Source: Rhyacophila brunnea (lineage: Eukaryota; Arthropoda; Insecta; Trichoptera; Rhyacophilidae). Taken from it: a stretch of 64,000 nucleotides of DNA. A program made the translations under genes and the position numbers. The notes under the pieces are model-generated. The model searched no databases and was not told the origin of the DNA. It worked only from the letters and a program-made list of their open reading frames with translations. The DNA lies in the NCBI GenBank assembly GCA_022495005.1, contig JAGYXB010000370.1, positions 186,001 through 250,000 on the forward strand. The letters run 5' to 3'. Shown in pieces: positions 45,532 to 56,810 of the stretch (position 1 is its first letter; each line of letters starts with the position of its first letter).

Positions 45532-45722
45532 CGTTGATACGGTCCAAGTACGATCCAAGTGCACTCGTATGAGACACCTTCATACTAATTATTCCTATCC
45601 AAGCTACTTGGACCGCGTCCTACTCATCCAAGTTAGCTTGGATAGGAATAATTAGTATGAAGCGGTCTCTTGGATGGCACTCGATCCAGGTGTACTTGGA
45701 TCGTACTAGGACCGTGTCAACG
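45532..45722. repeat. Near-perfect 190-bp hairpin element
   Basis: Ends cgttgatacggtcc and ggaccgtgtcaacg. The central arms ttcatactaattattcctat and ataggaataattagtatgaa are exact inverse matches over about 35 bp. Repeated tccaagt motifs punctuate both arms. Nested in the hAT element. Confidence 0.75.
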
Positions 45723-46533
45723 CGGCTTTATTACGATCACGGAAATAGTGCGATCTCGCATGTAATGAGGAAAGATTTGTTGACATTTTAGTTTATGATT
45801 TTCTGCATACATTTATTCACTTTTATATCGAGCTACTTCTCGGGTATACCAAGCAAACTATCAATGTATAGATCGTTTAAAATAACATTTTTGACCCTAC
45901 GCAATAAAATCCGACCGGGAAGTTAACTAGACCGATGCTGCCGGGATCGAAGTACGTTTATGACTTAGTGTTAGTGTCTAAGTACTACACCTAATTGGTG
46001 TTTTCGCCGACAACATTGAAAAAGTATCCACGCATATGGTTGAAATTACATGTAAAAAATCCAAACTTTGTGAAGTCAGTAGGTACCTACCAGTGCCGGC
46101 GGCTCAGCACTTCATTACAATAAACCACTTCTTTTGTAGTTTATGAATGCCATGCTTGTTTCGGGGATTTTTACGATGGTTTTCAGATTTTTTATGTTCT
46201 ATGATTAAATAGAACGTGGCGCGAAAAATGTTATATAACGATATGACGAGTAATGCTTATAACGAGAAAATTCGGTCCCATCTTCCTCGTAATAACCAAG
46301 TATGACTGTATTTGTTTTCATTGAACTAGGATTACAATTTAGAGATGGTGTCGGTTAGTTTTTAAAGTTCAATTAAAACCTGCAAAAACCAAGCCATAAT
46401 AGATAATAGTCAAAAAATACTCATAAAATAAAAATATCTATAATTATTATGACATTAAATCATACATAATTTTGAATATTTCATAGATCGAATAATTTTT
46501 TTATGTATTATGGCTTGGTTGAGCAAGGCTTAA

Positions 46534-46886
46534 GAGCGTACATAAGTGAAACAGCAAATAATTTTCAACTGTATGTGGAACGAAATTTCGGCCGCGTTGC
46601 CATTCGGAGAGCGATTGTCGACTTGTTTGCACGTCAATTTGTTTTGTAATGGCGTCGGAGGAATATATTCTTAAATCGTAAAGATGATAAAAAACGTTCT
46701 GCATGTACTTGAAAAAGAAAACATGTCAATGAATATACTATTATTATTGCGAATATAATAATAAACATAACATAAAAAGAACGCATGTTGAATTTTTATG
46801 ACAAATTATATTTCGTTCGGCTCGCGTCATTTGCACAATCCGCGCATCGCCTAGTCACGATCTTTTTAGACCATGCCTCAGCTGCC
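46534..46886. mobile_element. TTAA-target MITE, copy 2
   Basis: 353 bp flanked by TTAA at 46530-46533 and 46887-46890. Removing the unit and one TTAA restores gcaaggcttaatgatttttt, which matches uninterrupted family members (for example gaagggcttagtgaatt near 21470). The body aligns with copy 1, for example gaaaaagaaaacatgtcaat and tccgcgcatcgcctag. Confidence 0.8.
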
Positions 46887-47179
46887 TTAATGATTTTTTA
46901 AAACCTGACCAAGGTGTGTAATTTATGTATTCTTAACTTCACGAAAACAAATAAGTGTGAATGAAAAAGTGTGCACAATTTTGTCGGTTCACCCAAATTA
47001 AACCAAAACTATTGTGGTTTGGTTTAGAAAGGGTGTAGTTTTTTTAAATTAACCAATTCCATGTGTAATTTGTCGTCTTAGTTCAATAAAAACAAATACG
47101 TATGACTGACAAACTTTAATGTGCACTATTTATGCCGGATTTTAACAGCCTACCTCCACCCTTCGCCACTGATGAACAT

Positions 47180-48990
47180 AATTCTATTTTCCGACAATTT
47201 GGTCCCTTTATTTCCTTGGTGAAAAGGTTGACATTTATCATTTTTTTTCATTTCGTAAGTAGGTATAGTTTTTGATTTTTGCCACCCTTAATAAATTTAA
47301 GCAATATTAAAAATAGTGATAATCCAAAAAAAATGATTTAAATATAATATCTCGTTCATTGTATAAACCTTATTTTAGACTTTCCCTCAATGCTGTCGTG
47401 AGGGAGTAATATCAGTGCACTGGTGTGATACTTGCTACACATAATATGCAATGCTAAATGAAATGAAACAAAAATCAAAAAGAAAAACGATTTTTATGGA
47501 AACGGGTCTAAATATTACAAAATAAATCTAAAATAAAGTTTACTTAGACTAATGATTAAAATGGTTTAGTCATTTCGCATTGCAGAACCATCTGTCATAA
47601 GAATCACGTGAGGACTGAGAATTTTTGCCGGGGCTGCACTGAGATAAAAAAACTTTGCGTTAGTATTCTAAGTATTTTTGATACATTGAACATTCGTTAT
47701 TTTCAATATTTAGATGAACAATCACGAAAAATCACAAATGACGGTGACTACGCAAAGAGGTAAGTACCTATAATAAGCAAAATAAAAAGACATTACGCCA
47801 ATTATTTACTTACAAACTGTGCTGCCAGGGCAAAGAATACTATTTTTTTCTATGGCAACAAACAATTCCACAAAGCTAAAAACACTCTGGAATCGCCAAT
47901 AAGTGTTGTAATACAAAAAGTGCACTTATACCCCACTAGATATCATCCAAACACTGGCTGCAAGTCGATTCGTATTGCATTTTTATTTGTAGCAAGTTTC
48001 ACATGTGTATTTAAATATTTATTTGTCAAGGCTTCACTGAAAAAAAACCCTCCCGACTGAAGGTTTAAGCTGAAAACATTTATTTATATAATCATTTTTC
48101 AGAATATTTAGATAAAAAATCACAAAAATTCGAAAACAAATATGTCATAATAATTGTAAAATATAACCGTATATCAAAATAGCAAGCCATCATGTCTATA
48201 GCACCCATTTCCAATACGCCAACGTACAAAATGTTTATTTTACTATGTATACGACCAAATACAACCATCCTAAAGACGTGTTGGAACTGCTGTTTTACAA
48301 AAAGTTCATATGGATTTCTCGAGTTTTACTATGCAGAAACATATACAACAAGCTTCACAATTATGTTCTGATATTTAATTGCCTTGGCTGGTCTAACCAA
48401 AGCAAAATGTCAAAAAAAGCCGCCATTTTCGGCTATTCATTAACATTGCTGCTATCGCAGAGAGTATCAATTAAAACTGACAAATCGTACTGAAATCGCC
48501 ACCACGTGTTGTAATACAAAAAAGGTTGATATTATAAATGCATTTAAAGTCCTAACTATTATGCAAGTTTTTTACATTGTGTATAAATCAGTACGACAAT
48601 AACATAAAACATAGAAAAGTATAATAAATATCACAAAAAATCGCAAATCACTATATTAATCCCCTGCGTTAGTAATAACTATGTATCCAAAGCAAAACGT
48701 CAAAACGGGTCGCCATTTATTATTTTTATGAACAATGCTGCCAGTCCGGAGAATATTTATTTCTATAATTTGATTATTACAAGACCTAGCGAGACAGACT
48801 GGCGAGAGCCAGGTGGCTCAGCTAGTTTGATTATTATTATTCAAGAATATCAGATTAAAAGCGTTATGGAAACACTATCAAGTGATGTAATACGACAAAA
48901 TCTATCTACGCAAGAAGTATATTATTCTATTTGGTTAGTGGGTTAAGAAATTAGTACGTTATATTACGAGAAATGTATAAAAATAGCGTG
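47180..48990. other. Diffuse repeat-rich DNA
   Basis: Several loosely related blocks recur (variants of aaagcaaaatgtcaaaa...cgccatttt near 48180, 48405, 48690 and also 53580; gtgttgtaatacaaaaa near 47905 and 48505). They suggest old copies of one non-coding element, but no termini can be set. No gene supported. Confidence 0.4.
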
Positions 48991-48994
48991 GTAC

Positions 48995-49156
48995 CTGAGA
49001 GCCGCCATGACACCCTATCTCTTCCGATTCGTCTTTAATGTATGCACAAGGGAACATCGCAGATTTCGGACTGAATTCACCGCAGTTTGTTGGGAAACTG
49101 ACAACATCTGGACCGTAAAAGACCACCATTTCGTCCGGTTCTAATTTTATATTCAT
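48995..49156 (-). pseudogene. Orphan first coding exon of a zinc-finger-type gene
   Basis: 54 codons, MNIKLEPDEMVVFYGPDVVS to GCHGGSQ, ending at a phase-0 donor (cag|gtacca). The layout, a short Lys-Glu-Pro start with psi-K-x-E motifs (IKLE, IKDE) and a phase-0 donor, matches exon 1 of zinc-finger gene 1 (MDVKHEP...). Downstream on the same strand lie only finger relics at 45165-45400 and 41765-41960. It could belong to that dead paralogue, or be the missing first exon of zinc-finger gene 2, about 25 kb away. Confidence 0.5.
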
Positions 49157-49159
49157 GTT

Positions 49160-49825
49160 TGATTATCCTTATTGCTAAACTGTGTAAAATATTGTAAAAT
49201 CGTAGAACAGATGACGGCGAATACTTATTTTCTATCTACCACTGCACACGTAACAAGAGCCATAGACAATGGGAAGAGTTAGCAAAACGTGTTTGTCGCT
49301 AAATTATGGCCAGTAACAAGAAAATAATAATTATCAGAAAGCTGTTATTTATATAAATAATAATTTTAACTATTACAATAAGGTGTTTAATCTATGTAAA
49401 AACACTGTATTATAGAATAATATACCTTCATTGCTCTGTGATTAAACATGTATTTGCATTTCTTTTGTATACATATTTTTTAAACCCATCAAGGATTTCT
49501 ATACAAATAGCAGTGGCGTACCTACTTCTAGTGGGGGTATGGTACAAAACGTCATTCTTACAAACTTTTTGGGAATTGTTTTTGGAAATTAATATTGTAT
49601 TTTATCCATCGACAGTATTGTCAAAGTTTGTTTGGACTCGTCGTCAGGGGTTATAAGCTTATTTTTTTTTTGAAAAATGTTTATTACTATTAATTTATTG
49701 TCTATTCAAAATAGACAATAAATAATATTAAACAATATTAAAAAAAATATTCTTTATCAAAATCTTAATACTATTTCTAAAACGGATCTAAACATAAATA
49801 TAACGTAATTATTGACCCATTCTTC
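49160..49825. other. Upstream of the orphan exon, nothing recognised
   Basis: No promoter motif stands out. A local inverted repeat, ttattgtctattcaaaatagacaataa-like, occurs at 49697-49724 (perfect short hairpin). Confidence 0.4.
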
Positions 49826-50190
49826 TTATTGTGCCTTCCCCTAGCGGAAGTCAGCCACCATCAAGGCGATCTTATCTTTGTCGTCTGCTACCTGGAATAG
49901 TTCAGTGAAGCTGCACTCGTACCAATCACGGAGGTTCTAAAGCCACGAAATGCGGCGCCGTCTTCTGCTACCTACGCTTTCCATTGATATTTCCTTGAAT
50001 GACAAGTTGGGGAATGCTGTATTTTTGTCCTCTCATAATGTGACCGAGGTACTGTAGTGTCATGGTTTTTATACTATGTAGAACTTCTCTGTCCTTCACC
50101 ATTCGATTGAGAACTTCAACATATTTTGTCACCCGGCCAGTCTAAGGAATTTTGAGGATGCGTTGATTAACCCATTATCACAAGATAAAC
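49826..50190 (-). pseudogene. LINE C-terminal fragment
   Basis: The minus strand reads VTKYVEVLNRMVKDREVLHS, IKTMTLQYLGHIMRGQKYSI, PQLVIQGNINGKRR, then broken sequence to the end. This is the YLGH-x-MRG-x-KY-x-I-x-LI-x-GKI-x-G-RR tail typical of a large insect RTE/CR1-like group. Distinct from the other LINE fragments in the window. Confidence 0.7.
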
Positions 50191-53100
50191 AATTTATTGC
50201 GTCTTAGGTACCCAGTTAAGTAATTATAAGAGTTATGAGATCTCTAAATAATGAATAATGCAATATTCGTGTAGCTACAAGTAGAAATTATGTTGTCTCT
50301 CAAAAAATAGCTATTCCGATCAATAATATCAAAATAAATAAAGAGGTTATTAAACTGGCGTTTATGCGGTCAACCCTATGATAATGGTTTTGTGGCAAAT
50401 TTATTTTGGTTAATAATAAATTTTACTTTAAAATTGACTCATTTACGTTGATAGCTGTTTCGGGCTATAAACCCATCTTCATAACGGCCGAGTTGAGTTG
50501 AAGATTCAAATAACCCTATGATAATGATCAAAACTGTAGAAATTTAACACGCCAATTTATTCTTTTTAAATTAGGTTTGTACCTTATAATATTATTGTAA
50601 GTGCAGTTGAATAATTTCCTTCCTATAGTATTAAGTTAAAATTAAAATTGAATTCAAATAATATAAATTGTGATGTTGGAATAAAGGGTAGAGTAGAATT
50701 CTGTATAAGTAGCAAATAACGAGTACCTATTTTATACAATAATAATATGGCACTTCTTTCTAAAAAGAAACCAAAAACTAAACACAATATTAAAATAACT
50801 AATGGAATCTCAAATAACCATGTCAGTGTTGTTAGTTGTAGGTAACTATATAAAAAACACATTAATAATAATTACAAGATAAAAAGAACTTTTTAATACC
50901 TACAACATTTTTAAATTTTCTGTTGAATCATATAAACATGACTTGACTAGCTTAAACAATCCAACAAAATTGTACTTTATAGAAATAATACTGAAATGTC
51001 ATATTGATTTCCATAGTAACGCTCGTATATGTAAATATTAATAATTTAGTTTGTAGGATCTACTTAGCAACCAATAATAGTTTTACTTTTTACGGATTTC
51101 TTCCGAAATAACTTTTCATACAAAACAGAATTAACTGAAAATTAAATCAATTCTACTTAATGCATTGGCACCGTGTTCTGATATATTCTATAAGTTTCAA
51201 ATGTCCAGCTAGTCGGGAAGTTAGTTAGTTAGTACCTAAGTTAGTTAAAAATCGATTGCAAGATTTGTACCGGACAAATTAATAAGAATGCGAGCTAAGA
51301 AAAACGTTGTATAAATGGAAAATGGCTGTGGTTGTACCTACTATTTTTTTGATATTATTGTAAATTTATACCTTAAATTTTTCTAAATAAATTGAAAACA
51401 GCGACTTCTATTAATTTTTCAGTCAGCTGAATTTTGACTTAGCTTTAAAGAGACGAGTGTCTCACGCCAAAAATCTGTTAGAAATTAATAATATTGCAAG
51501 TAGGTGGTAGGTAGTATGGATGGTATAAATAAAATATAATATAAAAGGACTAATAGATCATGGTACTGAAGAAATAATTAATTTTTAGATCACTGATTTT
51601 TAAATCACTGAATTTTTTGATCGGAAGAGTTTAAGCAAAAGTCTTTGGGCACTTACCTAGTAGGTACCTACCTACACTGTATCATTTAACACACGTTAAA
51701 AGATATTTTTCATTCAAATTTAGCCTCTTGGCTTTAAATTTTAGGAGATACAATAATAATTATATACAAAATAAAGAAAATGATCATTGTTGATTAGCGT
51801 ACCGTTTCATAATATTTTTATAGTAAATTATAAAAATAACACACATTTTCAGGGAAGAATCAATAAAAAATCCTAGAATATGTTACCATTTCCTTTTGAA
51901 TAACCTAGATATTAATTGAAAACAGCTGTGATTGTTGAGCGTTTATTAGAATAAATTACATGAAAATATATTTTTTTCAAATTTATTATGAAAATAAGCA
52001 TGCAAGCAGTCCGCTTTATCCGTGATTGGAAGGTGCAAGTTTAGTTATCAATGCACTGAACAAACGAGAGATCAATCATTTGGCAAAATAAGTGCTTTTT
52101 TAGATAATTTTTGATAATAATGCATAAATTCTGTTTTTCCACGCAGTCGCTCTTTTCCCCCACTCCCCGTCACCTTCTCAAATACATAAAACGGTGGATT
52201 ACAACTACCTATCTCTTGACATTTTTTAATAGAAAACACTCGATTTCTAATACGCTTCGTTTTACACGGATTGATAACTAAATATTTCATAGTAGGTACA
52301 CTTTTCGATGTTTTTTTTCTTATTACATCTCTCTACTTTAACACATTTTCAGGATGCAATAATAATTACGTGCGAAAGTCAAAGGCCCCCTATAAAACGT
52401 TGAAAACACGACATAATATTAAATTTAACTATGGTGTCGGTTTATTATATTAATATTACACTTGGACACCACTGCATTAGGATGCGATCAATAAATTCTC
52501 AGCAACACAATAATAAATTATGAATATAATTAAATATTTAAAGGATTTATTCTTATATCTTTATATACATTGATTTACACACCTACGTATGTAATAATAT
52601 TTATAATAAAATTATTTAAAAGTTTACTGTACAACTTCAATATTATATTGTTTTATTTACTGGCAATAGTATTATTATCTATGGTTGTGTACAATGACGC
52701 GTCAATCTATTGATTAAAAAAACACGCCCAATGCTAAAATTACAACCAAATATACAGATATATTGGTAGGATGACTGATATTTTTGGTTAAAAACAAATC
52801 GTGTATTGGTCAATTTAATCAAATCATGACATTCAATGCAAATAGGCTAAAAGAACGGCCTATTCATATTGCCATGTCAAGGTCAATGACTGTTCACAAA
52901 ATGGCCGCTCTGATTTCGGGTCTATGTAGATTTGCACAGGAATCATTGATTATATTTAGGGGGTATATAAAACTTTCTGCAAGACACAAAAGATTCGAAA
53001 GTAGGTACCTAGGTACTTATCCTAAAACCGGACGGGATTCAATATGCACCTTCTCAAAGACGTTAGTTGTAGAAAACGTTGTTTTGTAGAGACTGAATAA

Positions 53101-53905
53101 TATAAATTGGTAATGACGTAAAAGTATGTATTACTTATTATTAAATTATGTACCTACCTACGTACCTACCTATGAAAGTTTTAAATCAAAATTATTAAAA
53201 TGTTATTAATGTGATTAGGTAGGTAACTTCCACACCGTGATATGATTCGATACTTGAAAACTTAGGAAACAGAGTTATTATATTATTACCTAGTCTTACC
53301 AAACGAGACGATGCGACACAGTAGTTGCGATCTTAGCATGGCATTGACTATGTACGCCTGCCGTCATTTTGCTTATCAGCGATTAAGTCATTTCGCATTG
53401 CGGGTTCGTTTCTAGAAAACGTCAAGGTAACTTTGTACCTATGTATAAAAAAAACTTTTCATTAGGTAGGTAGGTACTACCTAGGTATATACTTCCACAA
53501 GCGTGAAAATTTGTTACATAATTAGTATTATTTTTCAATGACCCATCGAACTAGACGTCATATCTATGTTCATTATAAGCAAATGTCAAAACAGGGCGAC
53601 TTTAATTGTTTGCAATGCGCCAACATATAGATTATGAATTTGTCTATTGCTGTGTACCAATTCCATCACGCGAAAAACATGTTGGAATCGCCATCAAGTA
53701 GTGTTGTCATGCAAAATGCTCACTCGAATCCCGTTTTGTCATACAAGTGGAAACTATTTTTTTGATGGAATGCAGTAGCATTAAATTAATGATCTCATGA
53801 GAAATTCAAAGCGGTTCAGTAAATATTTATAAACTAGCTCGTTATAAATAGTTAGCTGTCATTGGCAACAACCAATATTTATTAGTAGGTAATTAAAACC
53901 ATCAA
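50191..53905. other. AT-rich intergenic DNA, no gene recognised
   Basis: No family motif, inverted termini or repeat partner was found apart from short taggtacctac-type palindromes (for example 51660-51675 and 53150-53230), which are typical background. Open frames up to 101 codons were inspected and not accepted. Confidence 0.5.
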
Positions 53906-55450
53906 TACAGTAGAGAGCTGAAATTTGGTTTGTAGGTCCACTCCACTAACCTATAAAATTTCAAAACGGTACCTATCTAAAATATAATAATATAATAACT
54001 GTATAGAGGTCGGTAGGCAGTGACATCCCGTGGGGGTAGGCAGAATAAGCGTCGCTTGGGGGCGGCAGTTACTCGAAGGGCGGCAAATCGAGGAAAATCA
54101 TTTGGTATTATAATAATATTATATAGAAATAGCTACCTAAACTGAGTACCTACTTAATAACGAAGATATCTTTCCTTAAAAAAAAATAGCTCACTGGTCG
54201 GAAATAAAATGTATTAATTAACATGGAAGGTTTAACAGGACTTTTTTTGTCGTGTTCACGATGTCTAGTTTACTTCCATTGGGGGTTTACTTCCTTCCGA
54301 GGGGCGGCATTTTGTCTAGGGACGTCACTGTAGGTAGGTACCCAAATAAACGCAGAGCGTGTCAGTATTTAAAATGTTATTCTCATTATTATTTGGAAAC
54401 AGGCAATATTATTATAGAGGTCATCAAAAGATGGTATTTGATACATCGTATCGCAAATAAATTAGAGAGCTGAAATTTGGTACATTTGCAGAATTTGACG
54501 CTGGATCAAAAATATCTGATGTTCTGGGTAATATAGGTCATCAAAAGATGGTGGGTATTTGATACATACCGCAAACAAATTAGAGAGCTGAAATTTGGTA
54601 CATTTGCAGAATTTGACGCTGGATCAAAAATATCTGATCTTCTGGGTAATATAGGTCATCAAAAGATGGTGGGTATTTGATACATACCGCAAACAAAGTA
54701 GAGAGCTGAAATTTAGTAAATTTGCAGAATTCGACGCTGAATAAAAAATATCTGATGTTCTGGGTAATACAGGTCATCAAACGATGGTGGGTATTTGATA
54801 CATACCGCAAACAAAGTAGAGAGCTGAAATTTGGTACATTTGCAGATTTTTACCCTATATGAAAAAATATCTGATTTTCCAGTATTTCTGGGGTGGGTGG
54901 ACATTAATGCTTCCGAAGCAAAGACAGAACGTGTCACTATTTAAAATACTTAACATTATTTATTTCAGCTGTCATTTAGGAAGCATCAAAATAATATTAT
55001 AATAAAGGCGTTTAAAAGGATGTCTTTGGTAGGTACCTACCACAAACAAATTAAAGAGCTGAAATTTGGTACATTTGCAGTTTTTCACTTTTTGATCGAG
55101 AAGGAATATAATATGATGTTATAGGGTTTACGAGGTGTGCGGATATTAATGCCTATTCCCAAAGTAAAAGTAGAGCGTGTCAGTATTTATAATATTGTTT
55201 TCTAGTTGTTATTGTTCTATGAAAGCACATTATTTATTATAATAATATAGGCGTGTAAAAAAGGTCTTTGTTACCACAAACGAAGTAGAGAGCTGAAATT
55301 TGGTACATTTTCAGTAGGTATTTCACATCTGGATCAAGAATATAATATGCTATTGTGGGTTTTGCATTGTGGGCATACCTATTCCGAAAGTAAACGCAGA
55401 GCGTTACAGTATTTAAAATATCGTTCTCTAGTACTTACCTAGTTTGGTTA
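53906..55450. repeat. Tandem repeat array, left part
   Basis: Units share agagagctgaaatttggtac. Starts at 54464, 54582, 54700 and 54818 give an exact 118-bp period over four near-identical units. Longer-period units (about 233 bp) follow at 55054 and 55287, and one diverged unit lies at 53912. The array resumes at 60535 after the nested hAT insertion. It also contains an hAT MITE (54018-54330). Open frames here are repeat by-products. Confidence 0.8.
54018..54330. mobile_element. hAT-type MITE (CAGTGACGTCC family), copy 2
   Basis: Left end cagtgacatcccg, right end gggacgtcactg, with flanking 8-mers tcggtagg/taggtagg (7 of 8). Shares GC-rich blocks ggggcggcattttgtctag and gcggcaaatcgaggaaaatc with the 10156-10560 copy in inverse orientation. 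Confidence 0.75.
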
Positions 55451-55469
55451 TCATTGATTATGCATGTGT

Positions 55470-56160
55470 TACGCCGAATGTGTGAAATTGCGTACCTATT
55501 ACAAAAACTAGGCAAAATTTCGACTATTTCATGGAAATTGCAAGCCCGTTGCTTTATTCTTGAATTAGGCAAAATATCTGCCGAGTGCGTGAATTCGGCA
55601 GTAATTTTTCTGCCTAGTTCATGCATTGGGCAAACAAAATAGTAGCGCTACTGTGGTGTTTTTTCCAACTAAACCAAATGTGTCAAATTCTCATGCATTG
55701 GTCAAAATAGATGGTCGCGCTCCGGTGGTGTTTTTTGTAACTAATCAAACTAACCAAATGTGTCAAACGTCATTGATTATATAAAAATATACCAATCGAT
55801 AACTACAATGACGTTCATATCCATTTACTATGCCCAAAAAAATCTAGAACTATAATTTATGATAACGGAAGAATTTTATTAAAAGGTATTTTCGCGATTT
55901 GATTCGTGCTTGGGTCTCAGGCAATGGTCGATGTTTGTTTGTGATACCTAGTATGATTTGATAGTTTGTTGACACTTGTTAGCTAACCTCAAAATGAACA
56001 TTCAGTTGAATTCTATATTAAAAAACCTATTCTAATCTAATAATAATAATAATAATATATTATGTCCAATTATAACTAATAAAACCATCCGTATTAAATT
56101 TACTTTTTCTACTGTCATGTTGACAGTAAAGTTTAAGAATTCCATACCCTCCCAAATTCA
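55470..56160. other. Flank of the hAT nest with local repeats
   Basis: Two loosely related blocks (aattgcaagcccgttgctttat near 55536 and aatgcaagcccgatgtcttat near 60388) lie on either side of the nest, consistent with one sequence interrupted by it. A small duplication of caaaatgtgtcaaa... / gctccggtggtgtttttt occurs at 55660-55770. No gene. Confidence 0.45.
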
Positions 56161-56810
56161 CGCAGATACAGCGCTCGAGATGGAAAATTTTACGAACCGG
56201 AGCGCTCGATAATTAACGAAAATATAAACTATATTATACTATACTTACTACATTAATTCTGTGGTGTTATGGCAGAAGTTGATATGTCCGTTTTACCTTA
56301 GTTTACAGGAGAAGAAATATAAACTTTGATAGGCTATTAAAAATCAGAATTAAAGGATATTCTTTTAATTCTTTCACTAAATGGTGTCTCACACATCTGG
56401 CAAGTAACTTAACAATTGCACTTTGGTATAGTTTACATGGTTAAGCTGTAAATGGTGGTTTTGTGACATAACATGTTTTGCCACCATATGCATAGTTTCA
56501 CACCTCTTATAATGATGAGAAAAAGTTTGACATACCATAAAAATTAATTGTTGAATTTAAATTAAATTAGATAATTCGAAAGGAATTCAAAGTGGCAGCC
56601 AGCGTAATAGTGTAAAAAACAATTTTTTGAAAATTTACATTTTATTAGCACACAAAGTAGGTAATTACATAATATTTTATTATAGTGTATTTGAAAAATA
56701 ATCGAAGTATTCAGACATGACATTAAAATATGTCAATTTGCTGTTTTTTTTTTATTAAACCAAAAATTAAACATAATTATTAGTTAACATATTATTAAGA
56801 ACGTATAAAA

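Larger units (their letters stand above)
45436..47171. mobile_element. hAT-type element, CAGTGGCGAAGGG family, with two nested elements
   Basis: Left end cagtgacgaatggtggagg, right end cctccacccttcgccactg, and a perfect 8-bp target duplication atgaacat (45428-45435 and 47172-47179). It contains a hairpin element (45532-45722) and the TTAA MITE copy 2 (46534-46886). No transposase. The family blocks gttaatttttaaagttcaatt and ggtttggtttagaaagggt confirm membership. Confidence 0.8.

Noticed and set aside
54580..54937. Overlapping minus-strand frames with repeated CIKYPPSFDDLYYPE-type peptides
   Set aside because: They come from the 118-bp tandem units and end arbitrarily; no sign of a protein gene.
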